Positions 22,257 through 32,100 of a stretch of DNA of 64,000 nucleotides are shown here, in pieces (position 1 is the stretch's first letter; each line of letters starts with the position of its first letter). Source of the stretch: CAADGL01 sp964643885 (GTDB lineage Bacteria; Planctomycetota; Phycisphaerae; UBA1845; Fen-1342). The stretch lies in the NCBI GenBank assembly GCA_964643885.1, contig CAZXUI010000001.1, positions 178,552-242,551 of the forward strand, written 5' to 3'. The notes beneath the pieces are model-generated. The model ran no database searches. It worked only from the letters and a program-made list of their open reading frames with translations, and was not told the origin of the DNA. A program made the translations under genes and the position numbers.

Positions 22257-22881
22257 CGCGGCTCTGCTCCGAAAGCCGGCGGTTCAGCCAGGCCAGGGCG
22301 TAGCGAAAATCCTTCTCGACCGTGCTGCTGCTTACGCTCAGCACCCCGGCGACGTCGTCATAACGCATCCCGCCGAACCAATGCAGCATCACGACCTCTC
22401 GCAAGCGCTCGTGGTGCTCGCCCAGGGCATCCAGTGCCTCGGCCAGGTCCATGATCTCCACCGGCCGGTCGTGCCACTCGACGGTCACGGTGTCCAGCCC
22501 GACCTTCCGCCAGCCGCTGTCGCCGATGGCCGTCGTGCGCTGCCGCTGCGTGTCACCCGTGGCGGTGTCGGCCGGGTTCGGCCGCCGCGCTCCGCCGCGC
22601 TTGCGGGCGTTTCGTCGCTTGATGTGGTCGATCAGGACCTGCCAGATCTTCCGGGTGGCGATCGCGCGAAAGTGCTCCGGGCTCTGCCAGTCGCCACGAG
22701 CGTGCTGCATCAGGTGCAGGCAGGCCTCGTTCACCATTTCGGTCGGCCGCAGGGTGAACCCGGGACGCTGCCGGCGGAAGTACCGCCGCGCCAGGGCCCG
22801 CAATTCGTCGTAGACCAGCGGGACGAATTTGGCCATTGCCGGCGATGGCGACGGTCTCTCGGGGCGGTCTGGCGTGCTCAT
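22246..22881 (-). CDS. ECF-family sigma factor (PSRT-like)
   Basis: The 211-residue product has region 2 (LVYDELRALARRYFRRQRPGFTLRPTEMVNEACLHLM) and region 4 (LDALGEHHERLREVVMLHWFGGMRYDDVAGVLSVSSSTVEKDFRYALAWLNR). This pattern is typical of the planctomycete ECF group encoded next to Ser/Thr kinases. The ATG at 22881 is chosen for its GGGGA ribosome site and family-like N-terminus; the open frame extends further upstream but looks non-coding. The stop overlaps the kinase start by 11 bp. Together they form a second sigma-kinase module, of different architecture from the one at 14-18 kb because this kinase is not membrane-bound. Confidence 0.9.
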   Translation of the reverse strand: MSTPDRPERPSPSPAMAKFVPLVYDELRALARRYFRRQRPGFTLRPTEMVNEACLHLMQHARGDWQSPEHFRAIATRKIWQVLIDHIKRRNARKRGGARRPNPADTATGDTQRQRTTAIGDSGWRKVGLDTVTVEWHDRPVEIMDLAEALDALGEHHERLREVVMLHWFGGMRYDDVAGVLSVSSSTVEKDFRYALAWLNRRLSEQSRDGH

Positions 22882-23252
22882 GGGTCGTCCCCGTTGCGGA
22901 CCGTCCCGCATCGGATTCGATGCGTCCGGCTCCGCGGCCGTAACTGCCGCGCACCTGCGCGCGCGTCTCAGACGCCACAAGTATCGCTGCCAGGCGATTT
23001 TACCGCCGTCCCGCGGCCGCCTCAAACAGGATCGCTCCGTCGGATCGGCGACGCTCGCGGTGCCGCTTGCACGTTGCCGCCCGGATCGCGGCCGCCGAGC
23101 CGCATTCGAGGCGCGCGGCGCGGGCGCCGGCGTGACGGCCGCGGGCCTGAATCCCGCCCGCTTGCCTTTCCGCACCCGATGCCGATAATCACGCAGTATC
23201 GCGTCTGGTTCTTCGTGTCGCGTTTGTCCCTTTTCTGAAGGGGAGATCGATC

Positions 23253-23612
23253 ATGCGTCGCGGAATTGTGCTTGTTTCGCTTGCGGTCCTGGGCGGATTG
23301 CTTTCGGGTTGCGGGATCACGGGGGAATGGACGCTCGTCACGGTCGAGCCGAAGGAGGCCGCGCGGCATTATGCCTTCGGCGAGTTCGAGCTCCGCCCCG
23401 ACGGCACCTACGAGGCGGAGGCGGACTTCGGCAAGGGGCTGACCAAGTCGAGCGGCACGTACACCTACGAGAACGGCAAGCTCACGCTCGTCGCGGCCGA
23501 TGGTGAAACCCGCACGTACGACGCCCGGCTGATCGAGATGGCCTCCAAGCTCGAGGTCGTCAGTACGATGCAGGATGGCAAGAAGGTGACCGCCGTCATG
23601 CGGCGCGACTGA
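23253..23612 (+). CDS. Small lipoprotein, lipocalin-like
   Basis: The 119-residue product has a type II signal peptide with lipobox LLSGC (Cys20), so it should be lipid-anchored. The mature part is beta-rich (EWTLVTVEP..., FGEFELRPDGTYEAEADFGKG, SGTYTYENGKLTLVAADGETRTYDARL). It resembles the short lipocalin-like or META-type beta-barrels that read 'weight/cost' patterns of T-G-x-Y repeats; the exact family is not certain. AAGGGGAG lies before the ATG. It is divergent from the sigma gene and 43 bp from the Nudix gene, with which it may be co-transcribed. Confidence 0.75.
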   Translation: MRRGIVLVSLAVLGGLLSGCGITGEWTLVTVEPKEAARHYAFGEFELRPDGTYEAEADFGKGLTKSSGTYTYENGKLTLVAADGETRTYDARLIEMASKLEVVSTMQDGKKVTAVMRRD

Positions 23613-23655
23613 TCGAGGCGCGTGGCGAGCGATCCGCACTCGCAAGGGGCCTGCT

Positions 23656-24117
23656 CTGTCGGATGCACCGCACGCCTCTGCCGCCGGGCCGCAGGTCGAG
23701 GGCGTCGTCGTTATCGTCCAGCGCGCCGGACGCCTGCTGCTGATCCGCCGAGCCGCCCACATCCTGGCCGGGGGCGCATGGTGCTTCGTCGGCGGCGGCA
23801 TCGAGCCGGGCGAGACGCAGCCGCAGACGGCCGTCCGCGAGTTTCACGAGGAGGTTCGCGGCCGCATCCGGCCGCTGCGGCGGGTGTGGGAGAGCCTCTC
23901 CGCGGACCGCAGGCTGCGTCTGTACTGGTGGTACTGTGAACTTGAGAGCGACTCGCTCGAGCCGAACCCGGAGGAAGTGCAGGCCGTCGGCTGGTTTACG
24001 CCCGAAGAGGCGCTGGCACTGCCCGGCCTGCTGGACGGCAACCGCGAGTTTCTGAGCCGTTTCCGCTCCCGGCTCGAGCAAGGCGATAATCCGCCGGCTG
24101 AACCGGGGCCGCGCTAA
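23656..24117 (+). CDS. Nudix hydrolase, probable CTG start
   Basis: The frame encodes a compact Nudix domain with box GGIEPGETQPQTAVREFHEEVRG (about residues 47-69). It holds all the key Glu residues of GX5EX7REUXEEXGU and is preceded by VEGVVVIVQRAGRLLLIRRAAH, the usual first strands. Nudix enzymes hydrolyse nucleoside diphosphates linked to another group; the substrate cannot be told. No ATG, GTG or TTG occurs between the upstream in-frame stop and the domain. CTG at 23656 has AAGGGG six bases before it and gives a 153-residue protein, so it is the most likely start. A GTG at 23884 would delete the Nudix box. A frameshift or sequence error is the alternative. Confidence 0.8.
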   Translation: MSDAPHASAAGPQVEGVVVIVQRAGRLLLIRRAAHILAGGAWCFVGGGIEPGETQPQTAVREFHEEVRGRIRPLRRVWESLSADRRLRLYWWYCELESDSLEPNPEEVQAVGWFTPEEALALPGLLDGNREFLSRFRSRLEQGDNPPAEPGPR

Positions 24118-24438
24118 CGTCCGGAGAGTGGCCGACGCCGGCTCGCGAGGCCCGCGCCGGCCCGCACTAAAGACTCGCCCGCGGGCCATGCCAACTCACC
24201 TCGCGAGCCGTCGCCGGGAGCGATTTCTCAGATTCCCCGGTATCGAAAACTAGCGGACATCACGTTTTACGGGTATCCTCTTGGCGAGGACAAGCTGACC
24301 TGTATCGGTGTCCGGGCCCGGTCACGACGGATCGGGTGAGGACGCCACGGGTGCGCTCTACGAATTCGCGGCCGGGTGACGTTTCGCCCGGCCGGATTCG
24401 GCGAGGAGCGTACCCTGTCGCGCGCGTCGGAGTGTTGT
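24118..24438. other. infB upstream region with leader hairpin
   Basis: No gene is visible in these 321 bp. An AT-richer patch at about 24226-24295 could contain the promoter, but no convincing -35/-10 pair stands out. A GC-rich hairpin, CGGCCGGG (24369-24376)/CCCGGCCG (24387-24394) with a 10-nt loop, lies about 45 bp before the infB start and would be part of the 5' leader. Confidence 0.4.
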
Positions 24439-27255
24439 GTGGGTAAGCAGCTTCGGGTTCACACGCTTGCGAAAGAGCTGTCGGTCTCCAGCAAGGACAT
24501 CCTGGAGAAGTGCCGCGCCGAGGGGATCGAGCTGAACAACCACATGGCCGCGATTTCCGCGGGGCTGGCGGAGTCCATCCGCGAATGGTTCAGTGTGGGG
24601 GAAGACGTCACCTCCATCGAGACCGCCGCGCCCGTAGACCTGAAGCGCGTCCGCAAGCGCAAGCCGAAGGCAGCTCCGGCCGAGTCGCCCGCGGCCCCGC
24701 CCGCGGAGGATTCCGCTGGCGGCGTCACCACCGCCGAGGCCGAACCGGAAGCGCCGGCCGAAGTCGTCCCGACACACCGGGTCGAAGCCCGGCCCGAAGC
24801 TGAAATCGCCGAGCGAGCCGCCGCCGAGGCGGAGACGCCCGCAGCGGCCGAGGCTCCGGCCGAGCCCAGCGCGGTCCCGGAGCCGGTTGAGCCCGCGTTG
24901 GCGGGGCCCGAGCCCATCGCGGCCAGCGCCGCGACAGAGGCCGCCCCGCCGGCAGAGAAGCCCGTCGAGACCGAGGGGCCGACTGCCGACGAGGGGGCGG
25001 GCCCGGAGCCCGAGAAGCCGTCGGCGCCCGCTCCGGCCGAACCGCCGACAACCCCGAAGACCAAGCCGGCGCCTCCGCCGGTCCGCCCGGCCGGCCCGCA
25101 GGTCGTGCCGCGGCCGGCCGAGTTGCAGGGTCCGCGCGTCGTTCGCATCGAAGCGCCGGAGCCCGTTCGCACACCGCGTCCGCGGCCGGCGCCGATGCAG
25201 CCTCTTGCGCCCGCCGCCAGTGACGCCGGTCCGGCCGCGCCGCAGCGCGGACGTGGCAAGAAAACGACCGAGGAGGAGCGTGAGGCGGCCAAGACGCGGG
25301 CCCGCAGCCCGCGGCGACACGGCCGCGGCGCCGACGTCATGGAGCGGATGCGCGAGTGGCGCGACCAGGACGTGATCGAGCGGCGCGAGCGGCTGGCGAG
25401 CGCGACGGGCCATCGGCTGCGCGACCGCCGCGCGGTCGAGCGCCGCCGGCAGGCGACGTCGCCCGCGGCTCCCGGCGAAGCGGCCCGAAAGGCGCCCATC
25501 GAGATCGTGGCCCCGCTGGCGATCAAGGATTTCTGCGCCGCGGCCGGTGTTCCGTTCAGCTCCATCAGCGGGAAGCTGCTGGAGCACACCGGCAAGCTGA
25601 TGACCATCAACCAGTTGATCGACGCCGAGACGGCCGAGCTGCTCGTGATGGACCTGGGTCTTCCGGTCAAGATCGCGGCGGCCCGCACGGCTCTGGAGAT
25701 TCTCGAAGAGGAGTATCGTACGCGGGAACGCACTCATGCTCAGCCGCGGCCGCCCGTGGTCGCGATGCTGGGCCACGTGGACCATGGCAAGACCTCGCTG
25801 CTCGACGCGATTCGCCGCACGCGCGTCGCGGCCGGCGAGGCCGGCGGAATCACCCAGCACATCGGCGCCTATCGCCTGACGCGCGGAGACTGGGACGTCA
25901 CCTTCCTCGACACGCCCGGCCATGAGGCCTTTACGGCCATGCGGGCCCGCGGCGCACAGCTCACGGACGTGGTGGTTCTGGTCGTTGCGGCCGATGACGG
26001 CGTCATGCCGCAGACGGTCGAGGCGATCAATCACGCCAAGGCCGCGGGTGTGACGATCGTCGTCGCGCTGAACAAGATCGACCTGCCGAACGCCAACCCC
26101 GACCGCGTCTACGGCCAGCTTTCCGAGCACGAGCTCGTGCCCACGGAGTGGGGCGGCAACATCGACGTGATCAAGACCAGTGCGACCAGCGGGAAGGGCA
26201 TCGACGAGCTGATCGCTCACCTGAGCACGCTGAGCGAGCTGCTCAACCTGACGGCGGACCCCACCGTCCCCGCCGCCGCGGCCGTGATCGAAGCGCAGAT
26301 GCGCGAGGGCCGCGGCGTGGTCGCGCAGGTGCTGGTGCGGGACGGCACGCTCCGCGTGGGTCAGACGGTCGTGTGCGGCCCGGCCAGCGGCCGCATCCGC
26401 TCTCTGACGGACGACTCGGGCCGGCGCGTCAAGGAAGCGACGCCCGGCACGCCGGTCGAAGTCGGCGGGCTCGACGAGCTTCCCGGCGCCGGCGACATGC
26501 TCTACGTGGTCGACAGCCTCGCGCGGGCGAAGGAAGTCGCCGACGAGGTCCGCAACCGCCGCCGCCAGCAGTCGCTGACCGACGTACGCAAGCCGCAGAC
26601 GCTCGAGGACTTGCTCCGCTCCGAGCAGGAGAGCGAGATTCCGGAGCTGAACGTGATCATCAAGGCCGACGGCCAGGCGTCGGTGGATGCGCTGAAGAGC
26701 AAGCTGGCGGAGTTCCCGGCCGACAAGGCCCGCCTGCGGATTCTGCACGCGGGTGTCGGCGCCGTGAGCGAGGCGGACGTGACGCTGGCGCACACGTCGA
26801 GCGCGGTCATCTTCGGCTTCTACGTGGTCGCTGACGACCGCGCCCGCCAGATGGCCGACCAGCTCGGCGTGGAGATTCGCCTCTACCGCGTGATCTACGA
26901 GATTCTGGACGACGTGCACAAGGCGCTGGAGGGGCTGCTGGCCCCCGAGCAGCGCCAGGAAGCTCGCGGCCGGGCGGAAGTCAAGCAGGTTTTCAACATC
27001 AGCCGGGTCGGTACGATCGCGGGCTGCCAGGTGCGCGACGGCGTGATCAACCGCAATCATCGCGTGCGGCTGGTGCGCGACGGGCGGGTCGTGCTGGAGG
27101 GCGCGGGCATCGCGTCGCTGAAGCGCGTCAAGGACGACGCGCGCGAGGTCCGTGCGGGTCTGGAGTGCGGCATCAAGATCGAAGGGTTCGACGACGTCAA
27201 ACCGGGCGACCTGATCGAGACCTTCGAGGTCGTCGAGGTGGCGCAGCGGCTGTAG
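24439..27255 (+). CDS. infB: Translation initiation factor IF-2
   Basis: The 938-residue protein begins KQLRVHTLAKELSVSSKDILEKC, the IF-2 N-terminal domain, followed by a long Ala/Pro/Glu-rich low-complexity region (about residues 70-330). The catalytic GTPase domain has GHVDHGKTSLLDAIR (from about residue 443), ITQHIGAY, DTPGHEAFTAMRARG and NKIDLP, and the C-terminal domains that bind fMet-tRNA follow. It delivers initiator tRNA to the 30S subunit. The GTG at 24439 has GGAG six bases upstream and gives the family-like N-terminus; the open frame runs 63 bases further up but has no ribosome site. It heads the conserved infB-ylxP-rbfA cluster. Confidence 0.96.
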   Translation: MGKQLRVHTLAKELSVSSKDILEKCRAEGIELNNHMAAISAGLAESIREWFSVGEDVTSIETAAPVDLKRVRKRKPKAAPAESPAAPPAEDSAGGVTTAEAEPEAPAEVVPTHRVEARPEAEIAERAAAEAETPAAAEAPAEPSAVPEPVEPALAGPEPIAASAATEAAPPAEKPVETEGPTADEGAGPEPEKPSAPAPAEPPTTPKTKPAPPPVRPAGPQVVPRPAELQGPRVVRIEAPEPVRTPRPRPAPMQPLAPAASDAGPAAPQRGRGKKTTEEEREAAKTRARSPRRHGRGADVMERMREWRDQDVIERRERLASATGHRLRDRRAVERRRQATSPAAPGEAARKAPIEIVAPLAIKDFCAAAGVPFSSISGKLLEHTGKLMTINQLIDAETAELLVMDLGLPVKIAAARTALEILEEEYRTRERTHAQPRPPVVAMLGHVDHGKTSLLDAIRRTRVAAGEAGGITQHIGAYRLTRGDWDVTFLDTPGHEAFTAMRARGAQLTDVVVLVVAADDGVMPQTVEAINHAKAAGVTIVVALNKIDLPNANPDRVYGQLSEHELVPTEWGGNIDVIKTSATSGKGIDELIAHLSTLSELLNLTADPTVPAAAAVIEAQMREGRGVVAQVLVRDGTLRVGQTVVCGPASGRIRSLTDDSGRRVKEATPGTPVEVGGLDELPGAGDMLYVVDSLARAKEVADEVRNRRRQQSLTDVRKPQTLEDLLRSEQESEIPELNVIIKADGQASVDALKSKLAEFPADKARLRILHAGVGAVSEADVTLAHTSSAVIFGFYVVADDRARQMADQLGVEIRLYRVIYEILDDVHKALEGLLAPEQRQEARGRAEVKQVFNISRVGTIAGCQVRDGVINRNHRVRLVRDGRVVLEGAGIASLKRVKDDAREVRAGLECGIKIEGFDDVKPGDLIETFEVVEVAQRL

Positions 27256-27279
27256 CCGGGACCGGCCGGCGGGCGTCGT

Positions 27280-27573
27280 ATGCGCTGCACCATGGTGATT
27301 GGCGTACTGCGTGTGAGGCTGGCGATTTTCGAGGCGCTGACGCTGAAGGACAAGCGCCGCGTGACGAAGAGCCTTCGCGACCGGATCGGCGCGCGACACA
27401 ACGTCTCCGTCGCCGAGGTGGACGACCTGGACCACCGTCAGGCGGCCACGCTGGCGGTGGCGATGGTTTCCAACGAGGCCCGCTTCGTGGAAAGCGCCCT
27501 CGATAGAATCCTCGACGAGATTCGTGCTTTTCCGCGGGCCTCGCTGCTCGAATTCGAGCTGGAGCTGCTCTGA
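27280..27573 (+). CDS. ylxP: YlxP-like DUF503 family protein
   Basis: The 97-residue product matches the DUF503 family: VIGVLRVRLAIFEALTLKDKRRVTKSLRDRIGARHNVSVAEVDDLDHRQAATLAVAMVSNE. YlxP proteins are small ferredoxin-like-fold proteins almost always encoded between infB and rbfA, as here, and are linked to ribosome assembly or translation without a settled role. The start may be the ATG at 27280 or the one at 27292, which would match the usual MVIGVLR N-terminus; neither has a strong ribosome site. It is 24 bp after infB. Confidence 0.88.
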   Translation: MRCTMVIGVLRVRLAIFEALTLKDKRRVTKSLRDRIGARHNVSVAEVDDLDHRQAATLAVAMVSNEARFVESALDRILDEIRAFPRASLLEFELELL

Positions 27574-27687
27574 GCCGCCGCACCAGTCGATCCGGGACGG
27601 GCGGCGCTGGTCGGCCGGCCGCAGCGGGCGTGGGTTTCGAGCCGATCCGGCCGCGCCGGGCGGCGGATCGGGAAGTGAGGGAGATCG

Positions 27688-28104
27688 GTGTCGCGCCGAA
27701 CCGAGCGAGTGGCGAACGTGATCCGCGGCGTGGTGGCCGAGGCGATCAGCGCGCGCATCTCGGACCCGCGGCTGGAACCGCTCACCTCGATCACCCGCGT
27801 CGAGCTGAGCGAGGACATGTCCGTCGCGCATGTGAACGTGAGCGTGCTGTCGGAGAACCCGGCCCGGCGGGCGCTGTCGGTGCGGGCGCTTCAGTCCGCC
27901 GCCGGCCGCATCCGCAAGATGGTCGCCGATCACCTGGCGACGCGGACGATTCCGCGGATCGAGTTTCACCTGGATGACTCGCTGCAACGCGGCTTCCGAG
28001 TAGTGCAGACGCTGGACCGTCTGGCCGACGAGTCCGCAGCCGCTCGGGCCGCTTCGAATGACCCGGACCCGTCCACGTCCGAGGGGACGGAGCAGGAGAG
28101 CTAG
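27688..28104 (+). CDS. rbfA: 30S ribosome-binding factor A
   Basis: The 138-residue protein has the RbfA KH-like fold signature: TERVANVIRGVVAEAISARISDPRL, then VELSEDMSVAHVNVSVL, and the C-terminal FHLDDSLQRGFRVVQTLDRL. RbfA binds the 30S subunit near helix 1 of 16S rRNA and is needed for its late maturation. GTG at 27688 is preceded by GAGGGAG. A short acidic, Ser/Thr-rich tail extends beyond the core. Together with infB and ylxP it forms the classic translation cluster, and the next gene begins only 3 bp after its stop. Confidence 0.94.
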   Translation: MSRRTERVANVIRGVVAEAISARISDPRLEPLTSITRVELSEDMSVAHVNVSVLSENPARRALSVRALQSAAGRIRKMVADHLATRTIPRIEFHLDDSLQRGFRVVQTLDRLADESAAARAASNDPDPSTSEGTEQES

Positions 28105-28107
28105 ACG

Positions 28108-29094
28108 ATGAGAGGTGCGACGCGCTGCGCGCAGCGTCTCAAACAGGTCTTCCGCGCGTTGCGCTCCAGTCTGGGCAAGGTCAATCTGCCGCAAACCAGC
28201 GACCCGGTCACGCAGGCGATCCTGGGCATCTTCTCGCGCGACATGCCCGAGTCCAAGGCGCGCGAGGTGCTCGAACGCCTCCGCAGCCAGGTGGTCGACT
28301 ACAACGAGCTGCGCGTCATCTCCGTGGTCGAGCTGGTCGACATGGTCGGCGAATACCCGGACGTGCGCCTCAAGTGCGAGGACCTCTCGCGCATGCTCAA
28401 CAAGATATTCGCCATCGAGCACACCGTCTCGCTCGACCGCCTCAAGGGCGCGTCGCGCAAGGACGTCGTCGCCTACCTCGACCGGATCGACGGCCTCGAG
28501 CCCTACAGCCGCGCGCGGGCCCGCCTGCTCGGCTTCGGCCACCCCGCCGTTCCGCTCGACGAGGCGATGTGGGCCTTCGCCCGCGAGAAGGAAATCGTCG
28601 ATCCCAAGTGCACGCTCGACGAGGCGCAGGCGTTTCTGGAACGCAACATCGCCGACGACGACGCGGTCGAGTTCTTCGCCCTGCTGCGCAAGCAGGCCTG
28701 GAACGACTTCGGAAACGAGGTGCGAAAAGGCACGCTCGAGCGCATCCGCAGCGTTCCGCCCGACCGCACGTCGCGGAACATGCTCCGCCAGGTGGCCGGA
28801 CTGGCCGAAGAGGCCGAGCTAGCCGAATCAGCCGCCGAGGACGCCGACCCCGACGCCGCCGCCTCACGCTCCAAATCCTCGCGCCGCCGCAGCCGGGCCA
28901 AAGGGGCCGCGGAGAAGTCCACCGCCGGCTCGGCCGCGGCCGAAGCGCCGGCCGGCCGAACCCGAAGCCGCACCACCGCCAGGAGCCAGAGCCAGACGGC
29001 TCGCGCCGGCCGCAGTGCCTCGCGCAAGGCGGACGAGAGAACGAAGAAATCGGCCAAGCGCGAGCGCGGTTCGCGTGAAGCCAAGTCTGCCTGA
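28108..29094 (+). CDS. HhH-GPD (endonuclease III)-like protein with H1-like basic tail
   Basis: The 328-residue product has two parts. Residues about 25-215 resemble the HhH-GPD DNA-glycosylase fold: DPVTQAILGIFSRDMPESKAREVL aligns with the usual first helices. LDRIDGLEPYSRARARLLGFGHPAVPLDEAMW (125-155) lines up with the helix-hairpin-helix and the catalytic-Asp loop (VDT in EndoIII, LDE here). The lysine used by bifunctional glycosylases is missing and there is no Fe-S cysteine cluster. Residues about 225-328 are an Ala/Ser/Arg/Lys-rich tail like histone H1. A DNA-binding role is inferred, and catalysis is doubtful. It begins 3 bp after rbfA. Confidence 0.65.
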   Translation: MRGATRCAQRLKQVFRALRSSLGKVNLPQTSDPVTQAILGIFSRDMPESKAREVLERLRSQVVDYNELRVISVVELVDMVGEYPDVRLKCEDLSRMLNKIFAIEHTVSLDRLKGASRKDVVAYLDRIDGLEPYSRARARLLGFGHPAVPLDEAMWAFAREKEIVDPKCTLDEAQAFLERNIADDDAVEFFALLRKQAWNDFGNEVRKGTLERIRSVPPDRTSRNMLRQVAGLAEEAELAESAAEDADPDAAASRSKSSRRRSRAKGAAEKSTAGSAAAEAPAGRTRSRTTARSQSQTARAGRSASRKADERTKKSAKRERGSREAKSA

Positions 29095-29192
29095 CGGCGT
29101 TGCCGTGGCGGCCGGCGGCTGGATGTGGAATGCCGCGAAAGGTGTCTCGCGTCAGGCTCAGGCAGAATTCTCGAACTGGAAGGACGCGCGAT

Positions 29193-32100
29193 ATGTCACA
29201 CAGGGCGGGGCGCGACGGAGCCGGCCTGATGCGGCGCGGCGGACGGATCGTCGCGACGGCCATTCTGACGCTGCTTGCGGGCGGTGCGAGCGCCCCGGCC
29301 GCCGGTCAATCAGCCTCCCCGGAGCGGGTCGAGCGCCGCGATACGCCGCTCTCGCAGATCGCGCCGCTGCCTGCGCCGGAGTCGCGTCTCGTTGCCGACA
29401 ACCTGGATGAGGCTCCGGAGGACTTCCGCGAGGCGCTTCGCAAGGCCCGCGAGCAGTATGAATCCGGCCAGCTCGACGAGGCGATCGATTCTGTCGCGAA
29501 CATCAGGCCTCCCGAGGGGCGCGAGTACTATGAGTATTACGAGCTGCTCGCCCGCACGCGCATCGCCGTCGAGCGTCTGGCCGAGGGACGCGAGGCCGCC
29601 GAGCGCGCCGTCATGCTTCGCCCGGAGCGGGCGGACGCACACTTCCTGCTCGGCGCGCTGGACTTGCAGGAGCGCAAGCTGGAGTCGGCGGTCGCACACT
29701 TCCGCTCCGCCACGCTTGCGGCGGAGCGCGAGCTGGACAATCCGCGCGTCACCGCCGCGTGGTATCAGCTCGGCCGCTGCCTGTGGGAGCTGGGTTATCT
29801 CACGGCCGCCGTCGAATCCTTTTCCCGCTTCGATACGGCGGTCTGGGAGACGTTTCCGGAGCACCGGCTTCGCGACGAGCTGCGCTGGATTCTGCGCGTG
29901 CGGCCGCGCGGGGCGTTCGAGCTGCGGCGCGACATCCTGCGAGCGCTGGGCCGCGCTGAAGACGTGGTCGCGCTCTTCGAGTGGGCCGCGCGGACGCTGC
30001 CCGAGAACCCGCCGCGCGAGACGGAGCTCGTCGACGCGCTGCTGGCCGCCGGGCAGGCCGAGCGGGCGCTTCGTCTCTGTCAAGAGCGGCTCGCCGCCGG
30101 CGCCGCTGACTTCCCGCTGATCAGCCTGATTCGCGCCGCCGCGGCCGCGGGCGAGCTGGACGCCGCGCTCCAGCAAATCGAACAGCAGCACTTGCCGCAG
30201 CGTGAGGACCCGGCCGCGGCGCGGGTCGAGCTGGCCCGGATGGCGGTGCGGCTGGAACAGAATGAGGCCGCGATGCGGCTGTGGCGCTCGGTACAAACCG
30301 ATTCGCCCGAGCATGCCGAGGCCGCCTGGTCGATCGCGCTGCTCCAGCGGCGAGAGGGGCGGCTGGCCGAGGCGGTCGAGACGCTGGCCGCGTTTCAGCG
30401 CGCCCATCCACGGCAGCCGTGCCCCGGAGAGCTGCTCGAGCGCTGGCTGCGAGAGCCGGCGGAGGCCCGCGCCGTCGATGCGCTCCTTACGGCGTCTCCC
30501 GAGGGCGAGCGCGACTCGGCCACGTTGCTGGCGCTCGGTGCGCTGGCCGCGGCCGGGGATGACGAGCGTGCCCGGGAGCTGCTGGCGTCTGCCGCGGCCG
30601 CGTCGTCCGACTTTGCCTGGGCCCACGTGCTGCTCGGCCATCTCGCGGCGCGGCGGTTCGACTGGGAGGCGGTTCGGACGCACGCGCAGGCGGCACTGAA
30701 GATCGACGCGGACCTGGCGGCCGGCCACTACCTGCTCGGCGTCGCCAGCGACGGACTGGATGAGAACGAGCAGGCCGTCGAGCATTTCCGCCGCGCGCTG
30801 CGGCACGCCCCGCGTGACGCCGCCTGTCTGCTGGCCCTCGGCCGCCACATGGAGCGGACCAAGCAGGCGCTCGGCGCGCAGCGCTACTACCACGAGGCGC
30901 TTGAGGCCGACCCTACCAGCGGCGCGGCGCTCGAGGAGCTCATCGACGCCTATCTTGACGAGCAGAAGGTCGAGGTCGCCCGCACGCGTTTCGAGAAGAT
31001 TCAGCCCGCCGAGTATCCGCCCGACGTGATCCGCCGCATCGAGACCGCGCTGCAATACGCCAACGGACCGGCTGACGAGTTCATCGTCGACCTGGCGATG
31101 CAGTTCGAGCATTACCCGCACGACGCCCGCACCGGCCTGAAGCTCGTCGCGGCGCACTACTATCGCGCGGATTTCGAGCCGGCCGCAGAGCTGATGTCGC
31201 GCGTCCGCCGCAGCGCCGCCGCCGACGAGCAGACCCTCTTCTGGGACGCGCTCGTCGCCGGCGGCGTGCTCGATTATCCGCGCGCCATCGAGTCGCTCGA
31301 GCAGCTCCTGGAGCGCTACCCCAACCGCATCTACATCGTCCAGATGCTGGCCCAGTACCGGCTCTATGACTTTCAGCTCGACGCTGCGGCCGCCGCCTTT
31401 CAGCGCCTGATCGAGCTCGCCCCGGACGACCGGGCCCGGGCCGGCTACCGCGCCAGCCTGATCGAAGCCTATCGGCAGTTCGGCGAGCCGCAGGCCGGTC
31501 TCAAGCTGCTCGACGAATGGTCCGCCGGTGGCGAGCTTCCGGCGGAGCTGCGCGACCTGCGGCTCGAGCTGCTGATCGACGCCGGCCGGGCCGAGGAGGC
31601 GATTAAGCTCGCCGTCGCCCGCATGGAGGGCGAGCCTCACAACCCCGAGCACGTGGACCTGCTGCTGAGTGTCTACAGCGAGGCCGAAGCGTATGACCGC
31701 GGCATCGATCTGCTGCGCGAGCGGATCAAGCAGGACGCGGAGAACCGCCAGCTCGTCTGGGAGCTCGTCCGCTTCCTGCTGTTGGCCGAGCGGCCCGACG
31801 AGGCGCTTTCGGTGCTGCGCGAGCAGGCGGCCGCCTCGTGGGACGAGTCGCTCGAGCGGCGCCGCTGGATCGCCCTGGCCGAGCAGACGGCGGGCCGCTA
31901 CGACGCGGCGATTCAGGAGTTTCGCGCGCTGCTGGCGGAGCGGCTCGTCGATGCCAATATGCTGGTGCGCGATACCGTCCGCCGGCTGCTGCTGAACACG
32001 ATGGTCCTGGCCCAGAAGTACGATGAGGCGCTGCGGCAGATCGACGAGTGGTATCCGCCCGACCAGTACGCGACCGCCGAGCGGCGAAGCGTCGTGCTGG

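Noticed and set aside
23622..23939. GTG-started open frame covering the first half of the Nudix region
   Set aside because: Its product is Arg/Ala/Pro-rich without motifs; the Nudix box is in another frame, so this is a shadow.
24358..28542. Very long open frame on the minus strand (over 1300 codons) opposite infB-ylxP-rbfA
   Set aside because: It is antisense to four well-supported genes, rich in His/Arg/Asp/Leu as expected for a high-GC shadow frame, and shows no domain.
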